Positions 46,500 to 56,129 of a DNA stretch of 64,000 nt are shown here, one piece after another. This DNA is from Utricularia gibba (lineage: Eukaryota; Streptophyta; Magnoliopsida; Lamiales; Lentibulariaceae). The stretch's first letter is position 1. Each line of letters starts with the position of its first letter. A program made the translations under genes and the position numbers. Under the pieces are notes generated by a model. It was given only the letters and a program-made list of their open reading frames with translations. It did not search any database and was not told the origin of the DNA. The DNA lies in NCBI GenBank assembly GCA_002189035.1, contig NEEC01000004.1, forward strand, positions 5,518,001 to 5,582,000, in the 5' to 3' direction.

Positions 46500-47348
46500 A
46501 TGCTTGGAAACAGAAGATGGCGCCGACGCCCAGCAGTCGCATGTGTGAGAATTAGTGCGCGATGCGATCGGGAAGACTTGGTCGACGGCGGCCTCAACCA
46601 CCGTTCTCAACTCACTAAACCAGGTGCAGGCGCGACAGCAGCCTTTCCTCCAACGCAGACCGGGCCCTAGCATCATTCATTGTCCCACGCCCATCCCTCA
46701 AACCATTGACACCTTCCACATTTTTAATTACAAATTTTATTCTCTCACTTTTAATTTACGCGAGTTTTAAGAGGAAGATCGGCTGAAAAACTATATGTTG
46801 AATTAGAAGACAAAAAAAGAACTTGAGTGTTTATTGAACTAAGAAAGATTATCCCTAAATAGACAAGCAGACAGCTCCTAACTAACAATACGGAAATAAT
46901 GATTTGACTTTAAAAATGGCAACGAACTCCAACCATCTTTGATCAGCAACGGTTCCCGTGAGATTAGGAGGGCTGGACATAACCTTATTAACCGTTGGAA
47001 ATATGACCAACTTTGGCGTGGAAAGGACTATCAGCATTAGTGACACTATACATGTGCTGATTCCATTACAACAAATGTGACATTTTAGGGTTTGTGATTG
47101 TGAGTGGACAAAGATCATGAATTTGGAGTCCATGTGGTGATTCTAATCCACAATCCCTAAACTTGGGTTACATTATTAGGAAAGCAAGCAAACGGGGAGG
47201 CGGATGAGTCCTGCAGACAGATTTCAGAAACTTTACGAGGACAGCAAACGGAAACACACAACTGGATCATGGCTGCTTATTCTAGGGTGTGGATGTCCAG
47301 GTTCCCTTTCCTTCCACGCTATGGATGCAGCTGAAACATGGATCTCTC
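46500..47348. other. Non-genic part of unit A
   Basis: Partly matched in unit B (46540-46740 with 51184-51400; 47060-47190 with 51450-51570). The intervening AT-rich 46770-47040 has no counterpart in B. No gene recognised. Confidence 0.4.
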
Positions 47349-48471
47349 TTAGAAATTACCGGAGGAACCCCCCTGGATTATATCAGCAAACGAATAGCCC
47401 GAGGAACCCCCTGGATTATATCAGCATACGAATAGCCAGAAGAAACCCCCTGGATTATATCAGCATACGAATAGCCCGAAGAAACCCCCTGGATTATATC
47501 AGCATATGAATAGCCCGAGGAACCCCCCTGGATTATATCAGCAAACGAATAGCCCGAGGTACCTCCCTGGATTATATTAGCAAACGAATTGCCCGAGGAA
47601 CCCAACTGGATTATATCAGCAAGCGAACCGCTGGTGAACAGTTTGGATAAAAGCCCCGCCAATCCCACGCCCAATATGCTGCCAGCCCTGGCCGGTCCAG
47701 CCACCGGCCGCGGCGGGAGAGGAGTGTAATGGGGCGTCGTCGCCGGATAGTATCCGTTGTATGAAGAGGGCTGCGGATTATATGAATAGCACGCTGGGGG
47801 GTGCATATTATACCTGCTGTAATATGGGTGGTAAACTCCGTCCCGTGGGGGTGGGTACACATGATCAACTCCGAGGGTTGGCGGTGGGTATGGAGAATAA
47901 ACGCCCGCGTATGGATAAGCTGAGCTGGATCCAGTTGAATATGGTGGCACGCCGCGATGATTGGTTGCTGATGCGCTGGTCGAAGAAACTGGAGGTGGAT
48001 AAAAAGAACCTGAACCCGTCATGGGCGGAGCTGTAGGTGCGTCGGCGATAGTAAACTTGTAGGTGAAATATATTTGGCCTTCATATTTGCCGTCGGGCTT
48101 TCTCACAGGAAAACTGGTCATCCTTTCCCCTTTGGTTTCACTTTCATACAATTTTGTTATGGGCACGTTGACTTGGCCGATCTCTGCAACTTCATTGGAC
48201 TGATTCCGGAGGCAAACGAGTTTTAAATCCAGGACAAGACAATTCATCCGCACCTCCTCCTCGTCCACAGTAAACTTTATCGGAATATTCCAGGTGAGGC
48301 TGCAGGCGTCTTGGCCTACTGTCGCCCATGCGAGGATCTTTGGATTGGGTGGTTTGTACCCGCCGGAGATGGTAACCCCGCGCAGGCATTGACGGAGTTG
48401 AAGAGGCTGGCTGGGTTCAAATGCTTAGCTTTCTGGAGCGTAATATCCAGAACACGATGACTGGAAGCCAT
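47349..48471 (-). CDS. SRC2-like C2-domain protein, copy A, with expanded C-terminal repeat and two one-base frame breaks
   Basis: Starts MASSHRVLDITLQKAKHLNP, the N-terminal strand of the SRC2-type C2 domain (soybean SRC2 and relatives are calcium-dependent, membrane-binding, cold-induced). A Pro/Tyr-rich middle follows (repeated YPPP and YHPYY-like motifs), then a Gly/Ala-rich hydrophobic segment and a 13-residue repeat (core YADIIQG) present about seven times. Frame breaks: a four-G run on the coding strand (48376-48379, copy B has an extra base here) and a C run (47407-47411) in the second minisatellite unit. Restoring both gives 375 codons ending SSGNF, parallel to the SLGNS end of copy B. 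Confidence 0.75.
47362..47635. repeat. 39-bp minisatellite, about seven units
   Basis: The core ctggattatat recurs at 47373, 47411, 47450, 47489, 47528, 47567 and 47606. Spacing is 39 bp except for one 38-bp unit, so each unit codes 13 residues of the SRC2-like copy A. Copy B has a single unit. Confidence 0.95.
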
Positions 48472-49545
48472 GTTGTGATTGATAGAGAGGACACACTTAT
48501 AGTGACTCACTCCATCATTCCGTCCAAGGGCGTGGCGAAGCAACCAGAAAGCCGCCGCGGGGACCTACCCAGTGTTGTGAATTGCAGAACTCACATCCAT
48601 ACATCTGCCGCGTAAAGAGTCCGTCCGTGCGTCCCTCCGCCTCCGCCGATGGGAAAAATAGGCCATATAATAATAATAAGATATGTGGCAGTGTATCATT
48701 TCATTTAAAAAGTAAATTACCAATTCTTTTCACTCTTATCTTTATTGTTGTTTATTTATTGATACATGAACCTGTCAGTGTCAGTGTCACCCCAAGTAGC
48801 ACGCAAACCTATTCGCCGGGTGTTGGGAAGTTGACTTTAAATCTTTTTTTATATACTAAATTAATATATAAAAAATTCTTTCATTGATTGTAGACACACA
48901 AGACACACTCTAATCTTTGATATTATTACTCTAATTTCATTATTAATGATATAAATTTTTATTTGTGATTTGAAATATACATGCTAATTATTATTATGAG
49001 GTACAAGAATGAATTCCATCCAATATTTTGGATTGCATTGTATGTTAAAGTCAACCCTATGAGATTACACATAAACAATGTTGCAGTTGACATACAACTT
49101 GCAGATAAGAATGAATAGACGAGTTCAAACCCCGCAAGTGAAGAGATGGATTCCTTATGCAATACAAGATGTGCCTATTCATTCCTTCATGGATTACCAC
49201 ACCCACACACACACACACACACACACACGCACGAATGGGACCAAAAACCGATGGCGTTGCTGTAACTCCAGTCCCCTTCACTCACCAGTCAGTCGGAATC
49301 AGTCAATCTTGCAGTAAAACAAAAAAACAAAATTGTTTCATAATAAATCCAAAATAGGAATAGAACCGGAGGCCCAAAAAGTTTTCCCCCAGGCCAGGAT
49401 AAAACTCAATGGCCCGCCATTCAGGCCCAATAAAACACCCCATGTGCCACAGAGATGCGGCGGCAAAGTAGGAGCGGCCAGCCTGAGCCAGCGCATCCTT
49501 GTTGGGTATTCTTTTTTACGTTAGAGCCACAAGCCCCAAATCCAT
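48472..49545. other. Divergent spacer of unit A with CA repeat
   Basis: Between SRC2-like A (-) and the methyltransferase relic (+). Very AT-rich from 48660 to 49080. An ACAC run lies at about 49204-49228, next to a block shared with unit B (near 53180). No gene is seen. Confidence 0.5.
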
Positions 49546-49994
49546 ATGGCGCAATGGATTGGAAGGGCTCTCGGTAGAAGCAACAATGGGTTCAACAGAA
49601 ACAAGGACTGCAACGGGAATGTAGCAGAAGCTCCAGAGGATCTTCCTGATCCGCAGCAGCAGCAGCAGCAGCCACCCGTTAGAAAGAATCGGAAGGAAGT
49701 TTCTATTTTTGGAAATTACAGAAACTACTACGGATACAAGGTATCACTTGCCCAGAAAAAGTCCTTGTTTCTTTTGTACAAAATTTCCTATGGATTGGTG
49801 ATTTTGAGTTGATTCGTGTGGTTTTGGTGTGAGATTATCGAAGCTATGTTGCATGGTAGCTAATTCGTTTCCTTGACAGTCTGAGCGTCTCAAAATGGGT
49901 GCATTTAAATTAGGGAGATGATGGATTGATTACATTATTTTGGCGAGCATGGAAGCTTCTTTCTCCAGTATTCCCCTTACTGAACTATTTATTT
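49546..49994 (+). pseudogene. Truncated copy of BIN3/MePCE-type methyltransferase (exon 1 plus exon-5 remnant)
   Basis: Exon 1 (49546-49740) is intact: MAQWIGRALGRSNNGFNRNK, a Gln run and IFGNYRNYYGYK before a gtatca donor. Instead of exons 2-4 the sequence jumps at tgttgcatg (49847-49855) to the end of intron 4 and exon 5 (tctgagcgtctcaaaatgg near 49881), then ends at the duplication junction. The SAM-binding motif, exons 6-8 and the stop are absent, so no enzyme can be made. Confidence 0.88.
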
Positions 49995-50160
49995 GTCCGT
50001 GGCTCCTCGAGTGATGATGTGTCCCTTCCTGTGTTCAGATTCGCTGGGGAGGATCTGGTCGGATGGCTGTCGTCTTAGCCATCAACGCATCGCATCCACA
50101 TGATCACACTCAAGTTCATTAATACACAAAAGAAAATTCCTAGAAACATATCCATATAAG

Positions 50161-50533
50161 TGTTGGAGTGAAGTGATGCAACTTGATTCTGGAACAGAAA
50201 CTACATGAGGACGACGATGAAGAAGCAAAATTGAAGCAGGGATCAACCGAAAAACAGGATCAATAATATTGAGTAAAGATTCGTTTTGATTGATGAGAAA
50301 AATTGAATACAAGACTCAGAGATATATACTAGAAATTAGCCTAACTAGATGCGAGAAAGATGCATCCACAACTCACTAACAACTCCCAAAAGTGGAGTGG
50401 AAAAAACTGCAAGTAGTTGAGAGAAATCTGGGAGGTGGGCTCACTACTTCTACTCTTCTTTGACACCACATGCATATGAAAGAATAATGACCCACGTCCC
50501 TCAGTTTATGGAGAGTACTCAGTTTCTCCAACA
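50161..50533. mobile_element. Solo LTR (Copia-like), 373 bp, with 5-bp target duplication
   Basis: The element begins TGTTGGAG and ends CTCCAACA, the inverted TG...CA ends of an LTR, and is flanked on both sides by ataag (50156-50160 and 50534-50538). The matching position in unit A (ccatagaagaagg near 46255) is an empty site. A TATA-like atatata lies inside near 50325. No coding region or second LTR is present, so this is the product of LTR-LTR recombination. Confidence 0.85.
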
Positions 50534-51779
50534 ATAAGAAGAAGGTATCTCTGGGCTGCTCCCTTTCGAGACGGAGTGAAGGTGGAATTTGAGACCTGGA
50601 AGCAAGAATCTATTCCGCAGACTGGGGCACCAGCTCATGGAGCGCATGTTGAAATTTGGAGCAGCAACAACTGCTGTGTCTGAAAAAATGCACACGAATA
50701 TTTCTTTCTAAAACAAGTTACAAAAACGGGCTGCCTGCTGAGTGAGGAGGGGGGTCTGGGCTCATGCCTCAGTCCCATCACCCATGCTTGGAAACAGAAG
50801 ATGGCGCCTATTGAAATAAATGGTCAGCCGAGTGATAAGGAAGAATGAAGAGATAAGACTGATTGGAGTAATAAGGAGGCTGAGCATATTATGTTGGAAT
50901 GTGCTAATCACCTAATGATTCATGCTATCCCTCATATACACGATGAAGTTGAAAGATGCCATCTCTATCCAAGAAGATGGGGGTTATTTGATGCAAAGAT
51001 CTCAACGGCACCAACAATTAGGAGATTATATTCAAATCTTCTCTAATATTTTAGGAAATAGTTTAGGACCCTTAACTAACGTTGACCATCTTTTTCTATT
51101 TAAGTTGTATCATTGTACACGCTCCGTGTGGTGAAGAAATCAATTTGCTTCTTATCCGGTTGTCATTCATCGTCTTCCTATAGGCCCAGCAGTGGCATGG
51201 GTGAGAATTAGTTGGCAATGCGATGGGGAAGACTTGGTCGACGGTGGAGTCAACCACTTTCCTCAACTCACTAAATGAGATGGAGCCGCGACAGTAGCCT
51301 TTCCTCCAAAGCATCATTCATTATCCTACGCCCATCCCTCAAACCATTAACATCTTCCACATTTTTAATTACAAATTTTACTCACATCACTTTTAATTAA
51401 GAAAAAAATCCGCTGAAACATGTGTTTCGTTATCCATCATCAATTCCATTACCCCAAATGTGATACATTTTAGGGTTTGTGGTTGTGAGTGGAGGAAGAT
51501 CGTGAATTTGGAGTCCGCGTGGTGATTCTAATCCACAATCCCTAAACTTGGGTTGCATTATTAGGAAAGCAAGCAAACGGAGAGGCGGATGACTCCAGCA
51601 GACAAATTTCAGAAACTTTACAAGGAGAGCAAGCAGAAACACACATCTGGACCATAGCTGCTTATTCATTTCAAAGGACGATTGAGCATGAAGTGGAGCA
51701 TGGCTGCTTATTCTAGGGTGAGGATGCCCACGTTCCCTTTCCCTCCACACTACGGATGCAGCTGAAGCATGGATCTTTC
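50534..51779. other. Non-genic part of unit B
   Basis: Continues the homology with unit A, interrupted by the extra segment 50809-51183 that unit A lacks. No gene recognised. Confidence 0.45.
50809..51183. other. 375-bp segment present in unit B only
   Basis: Sequence on both sides (gatggcgcc and cccagcag) is adjacent in unit A, separated only by gacg. No clear terminal repeats or target duplication were found, so it may be an insertion in B or a deletion in A. No coding capacity. Confidence 0.6.
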
Positions 51780-52682
51780 TTAGGAATTACCCAAGGAACC
51801 CCCCTGGATTATATCAGCAATCGTTTCGCTGGCGAACACTCTGGCTAAAAGCCCAGTCGCCAATCCCAGGCCCAATATGCTGCCAGCAGTGGCCGCTCCA
51901 GCCACTGGCCGCGGCGGGAGAGGAGTGTAACTGGGCCACATCGCCGGATAGTTTCCGTAATGTGGAGGAGGCTGCGGAGGATGTGAATACCACGGCTGGG
52001 GGTGCATATTATAGCTGCTATAATGTGGTGGAGTTTGGTGGTAAACTCCGTCCGGTGGCGGTGGGTACTGATGATAAACTCCGAGTGGTGGCGGTAGGTA
52101 TGGAGGATAAACGACGACGTATGGATAAGCTGAGTTGTATCCAGTTGAGTATGGGGGCACGCTGCGATGATTGGGTGCTGACACGTTGGTCGAAGGTACT
52201 GGAGGTGGATAAAATAAACCTGAATCCGTCAAGGGCGGAGCTGTGGGTGCGTCGGCGATAGTAAACTTGTAGGTGAAATAGATTCGGCCTTCATGTTTGC
52301 CGTCGGGCTTTCTCACAGGAAAACTGGTCATCCTTTCCCCTTTGGTTTCACTTTCATACAATTTTGCTATGGGCACGTTGACTTGGCCGATCTCTTCAAC
52401 TTTGTCGGACTGATTCCGATGGCAAACGAGTTTTAAATCCAGCACAAGACAATTCATCCGCACCTCCTCCTCGCCCACATTAAACTTTATCGGAATATTC
52501 CAGGTGAGGCTGGCGGCGTCTTGGCCTATTGCCGCCATTGCGAGGATCTTTGGATTGGCTGGTTTGTCCCTGCCGGAGATGGTAACCTCCGCACAGACCT
52601 CGGCGCAGTTGAAGAGGCTGGCTGCGTTCAGATCCTTAGCTTTCTGGAGCGTAATATCCAGAACACGGTGACTGGAAGCCAT
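51780..52682 (-). CDS. SRC2-like C2-domain protein, copy B (intact)
   Basis: Single unbroken frame of 300 residues starting MASSHRVLDITLQKAKDLNA. The N-terminal C2 domain covers residues 1-135 (VCAEVTISG, KILAMAAIGQD, LVLDLKLVC, GQVNVPIAKLYE, FPVRKPDGKHEGRIYFTYKF), with few of the acidic calcium ligands of canonical C2 domains. A Pro/Tyr-rich region (YPPPPDG, HPPQPPPHYG) follows, then a short Gly/Ala hydrophobic stretch (SILGLGLATGLLARVF) that could insert in membrane. The C-terminus has one YADIIQG-like unit (IADIIQGG). Intact counterpart of copy A, which helps locate the breaks there. Confidence 0.87.
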   Translation of the reverse strand: MASSHRVLDITLQKAKDLNAASLFNCAEVCAEVTISGRDKPANPKILAMAAIGQDAASLTWNIPIKFNVGEEEVRMNCLVLDLKLVCHRNQSDKVEEIGQVNVPIAKLYESETKGERMTSFPVRKPDGKHEGRIYFTYKFTIADAPTAPPLTDSGLFYPPPVPSTNVSAPNHRSVPPYSTGYNSAYPYVVVYPPYLPPPLGVYHQYPPPPDGVYHQTPPHYSSYNMHPQPWYSHPPQPPPHYGNYPAMWPSYTPLPPRPVAGAATAGSILGLGLATGLLARVFASETIADIIQGGSLGNS

Positions 52683-53612
52683 CTTGTGTTGTCACCTGAG
52701 GCTGTGGGTGATCGACAGAGAGGACACATTTATAATGAGTGGCACTCCTCCATCATTCTGTCCAAGGCCTTGGCGAAGGAAGCCGGAAGCCGCCGCGGGG
52801 GCCTACCCAGTCTTGTTAAATATTGCAAAACTCGGTCATCTACCGTGTGGGGTGCGTCGTCAAATTCCCGAGGACTCCGTCCGCCCCCGCCGACGGGAAA
52901 TTATATTTCTTTATTTTAAAACGTTATTCTCGATATATTTTTTTAATTTATACTTGGAATTCATATGGTCTGATTGGATGATTTCTCTTCGAAAAATGGG
53001 ATTTCTAAATACTCATACTTTTATAATTATTTGCAATATTCTTTATTTGTATTTTTTTAGTATTTTAAATACTATGTGATGATAAAAAAAATAAATTAAA
53101 ATTCAGTTGGTTGTATTTTGATAATATGAGAATGCAAATTTGATGTGGAAGTAGGTGGGGTAGAAGACCTTGAGTCAACCAGACACACACGCACAAATGG
53201 GACCAAAAGCCGTTGGCTGGATGGCGTTGCTGTACCTCCCCTTCACTCACCTGCCGCCAAGTGCCAATCTTGGACAAAATTTAGGCAAATTAATAATAAT
53301 AATAATAATAATTGTTTCATAATAAATCGAGAATCAGAAATTTTCAAATGTAAATAGAATTGGACGGGCCAAGAGGCCCAAAACAGTCTTTCCGCAGGAT
53401 ACAACTGATTGGCTCTTCTGGCCCAATAAAAGACCCGATGCGCCTATTTCCAATGGGCGGAGCGTGCCACAGACCTGGTGCAGTCGTACGTTGAACGACG
53501 GCAAAGTAGGAGCGGCCAACCAGCCGAATCCTTGTTGTCTCAGACCAGCGTGTGTATTCTTTTTTACGTTAGAGCCACAAGCCCTCACCTTTTTTTTCAA
53601 AGCGAAATCCAT
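52683..53612. other. Divergent spacer of unit B
   Basis: Between SRC2-like B (-) and the methyltransferase (+). AT-rich; an ATA/AAT microsatellite lies at 53290-53311. No gene is seen. Confidence 0.5.
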
Positions 53613-55340
53613 ATGGCGCAACGGATTGGAAGGGCTCTCGGTAGAAGCAACAATGGGTTCAAGAGAAAGAAGGATTGCGATGGGAATGTAGCAGAAGCTC
53701 CAGAGGATCTTCCTGATCAGCAGCAGCAGCAGCCACCCGTTAGAAAGAAGCGGAAGGAAGTTGCTATTTTTGGAAATTACAGAAGCTACTACGGATACAG
53801 GGTATCACTTGCCTAGAAAAAGTCCTTGTTTTTTTTTTGTACAAATTTCCTACGGATTGGAGATTTTGAGTTGATTCCTATGGTTTCCGTGTGAGATTAT
53901 CGAAGCTATGTTGCATGATGCTTTATGTAGAGGAACAAATGCTGTCATTTAAAGCAAGATGTTATCTCCTTCAAATGTGATACATGTTACCCTCTCAATA
54001 TGTGGATGCATTTTGTATTCTAAAACACGCGGCTGAAATGTAAAGGGCTTTCAGACGTAACCGAAGCTAAGTTATCATGCTTCCAGGTTGATCGTGATGT
54101 GGATGAAGACCCTAGACTGAGAGCGATGAAGAGAGAGTGGTTTGAGGATAAGGATTGCCTTGACATTGGATGCAATAGTGGCTTGATCACAATTGCTATT
54201 GGTAAGCATCTTTTCGTTACATGTAAATGCCAGCTTTCTTTCATGCATTAGTACTAGCTCTAAGAGCAGTGTTATCTCTTGGTGCTTACTCGTTAATGTT
54301 ACTTGTATGTTTTCTCTATTCCCTCCTTACTTTGCTTGTTGCTCATCACAGCAAGGAAGTTTGGTTGCCGAAGGATTTTTGGAGTTGACATCGATGGAGG
54401 TAAACCTTGTGACTGAAATCCGTCCAGTTTAGGTTTATTACTTCACTTGGGTTGCCTCGTCCTCTGAACTAGTGACATCTGATCATGTAAACAGCACGAA
54501 TTAACGATGCACACTGGGAACTTCAAAAGGTTGCAAAGATGAGCGTGCACCATAGATCAGATGATGCAGACGTGGTCAAACAAGTGGCGGACAAACGAGA
54601 AAAATCAGGGAGTTTTCCTGAAAAAGATTTTCTTAAAGTTGTATATTTCCAGAGAGGAAATTTTGTTCAGAACTGGCAACCACCTACTGGCACATGCTAT
54701 CATGCGATTCTCTGGTAGCCATTATTCGCCTACGTCGTATGCTTGTATTGCTTGTTGCATGGTAGCTGATTTGTTTCTTGGCAGTCTGAGCGTCTCAAAA
54801 TGGGTGCATTTAAATTGGGGAGATGATGGATTGATTACATTATTTTGGCGAGCATGGAAGCTACTTTCTCCGGTATTCCCCATAATGAACTATTTATTTT
54901 TCCCTTTCCACGCCCTCCTCAGTCCTGCCTAGCTTGCTGGAAAATAACGTGCTTTTTCTGTAGGGTGGAGTTTTCATCTTGGAACCACAGCCATGGAGCT
55001 CGTATCATAGCAACCGTAAAGTATCCGAGGCATGTTTCTTCTCCATATCTTCTCATTCAGGCATAAGGGGATAATTATATTGAATGTTCATGGCTTTTCA
55101 CAGGTAGCAGCATCAAACTACAAAACCATTCAAATACGTCCCGAAGATTTTCAGGAGATACTTCTGGATAAGGTGGTTGCTTTCGTCCTATAAACTCTAG
55201 TTCCATCCAAACTATTGCTTGAGTTAATTATAAGCCTTTCTTGGTGATAGATTGGATTTCGAAGGGTCGAAAGCATTAATTCAGCCGTATTCGGTGCAAA
55301 GGTTGGATTCGACAGGCCGATTTTAGCCTTCTGGAAATGA
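53613..55340 (+). CDS. BIN3/MePCE-type RNA 5'-methyltransferase (7SK-like capping enzyme family)
   Basis: SAM-dependent methyltransferase of the Bicoid-interacting-3 family, whose animal members cap 7SK RNA with gamma-monomethyl phosphate. Eight exons: 53613-53801, 54087-54201, 54352-54399, 54495-54714, 54785-54872, 54964-55029, 55104-55172, 55251-55340; 294 residues, frame intact. Motifs: FGNYRSYYGYR, SAM motif I CLDIGCNSGLITIAI, RRIFGVDIDG, VSKWVHLNWGDDGLITLFWR and GGVFILEPQPWSSY. Exon 6 ends at a GC donor (GAG|GCATGT). The start is shared with the truncated copy at 49546. The final 440 bp lie outside the duplicated unit. Confidence 0.92.
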
Positions 55341-56129
55341 TTTGGTCTCGGTTTTTTGGAAGTGTGCATAGTTACCGAGATTCCATCAGAGGATATCTAT
55401 TGTACCCTGTTTTCAGTGCCTTGAATACTTCAATTTTTCCTTGTCAAATATCTGCTTTTTTCAAAGAAATCATAAGTTTGCACTGCACAAAAACCGTGCG
55501 TTCAACAACCATCCCATCAGATAACATCCATCAAACACCCCAGTTTCTTTTCCACTTGTGTTTTATAATGGAATTACAGCAAATTCTTTTGGATTCAAAT
55601 GGATGATGGATGCCAGCCTGATTGCCGTTGCTTTGGGCTCATAGATGGAAGATATTCCAAGGTGCGTATTCAAATTGCTCATCCACTGTTTAGTTAAGCT
55701 AAAAAAAGTTGGAAAACCAGGGGAAAGAAAGTTACAAAAATGCTTAGAAGTGACTAGAATGTTGAAGTCATCGTTTCTCATGTAGCTGTTTATTTGTTTG
55801 CCCTTTTGCACAGTACCATATAATTCAAGCACATGTATGTGGGGTTTTCTGCCCCACCATCCACTAACTTGATCACGAATTTGACGAAGTCCTTAGTTTC
55901 TTTTGACATCCAAGCCCGAGGGCAGCTGATGGTTCTTTTGATCTTCCATTGGTTTCTCTTATTATTAGAAGAAAAACTACCCGAAGATGGTGGGATACAT
56001 TTACCGAGTGGTGTATCTTCTTTTGATATCTTCCATTCATACCAAACAGGGGAAGCGGACATCACCGCTACCGCAACTTGCTATGTACAGTACAGTCGTA
56101 CAGTGCTTTGATTTTTATTGAGAGAAATA
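55341..56129. other. Convergent 3' regions
   Basis: 3' UTRs of the methyltransferase (+) and the dioxygenase (-). No conserved frame. Confidence 0.45.

Larger units (their letters stand above)
46100..49994. repeat. Tandem segmental duplication, unit A
   Basis: This segment matches unit B (49995-54899) in order and orientation: the gtccgtggctcctcgag start, the flank at 46260-46500, a shared block at 47060-47190, the SRC2-like gene, the methyltransferase exon 1 and a final block ending tatttattt. The A/B junction joins the unit end directly to the unit start at 49994/49995, with only tt shared between the two breakpoints. Unit A is shorter because of a deletion in the methyltransferase. Confidence 0.88.
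49995..54899. repeat. Tandem segmental duplication, unit B
   Basis: Right-hand unit, with an intact SRC2-like gene and most of a complete methyltransferase gene (which extends beyond the unit to 55340). Relative to unit A it carries a 373-bp solo LTR and a 375-bp extra segment. Confidence 0.88.

Noticed and set aside
49204-49228. CRISPR-like or satellite array at the ACAC run
   Set aside because: A plain dinucleotide microsatellite without spacers, in a plant nuclear sequence.
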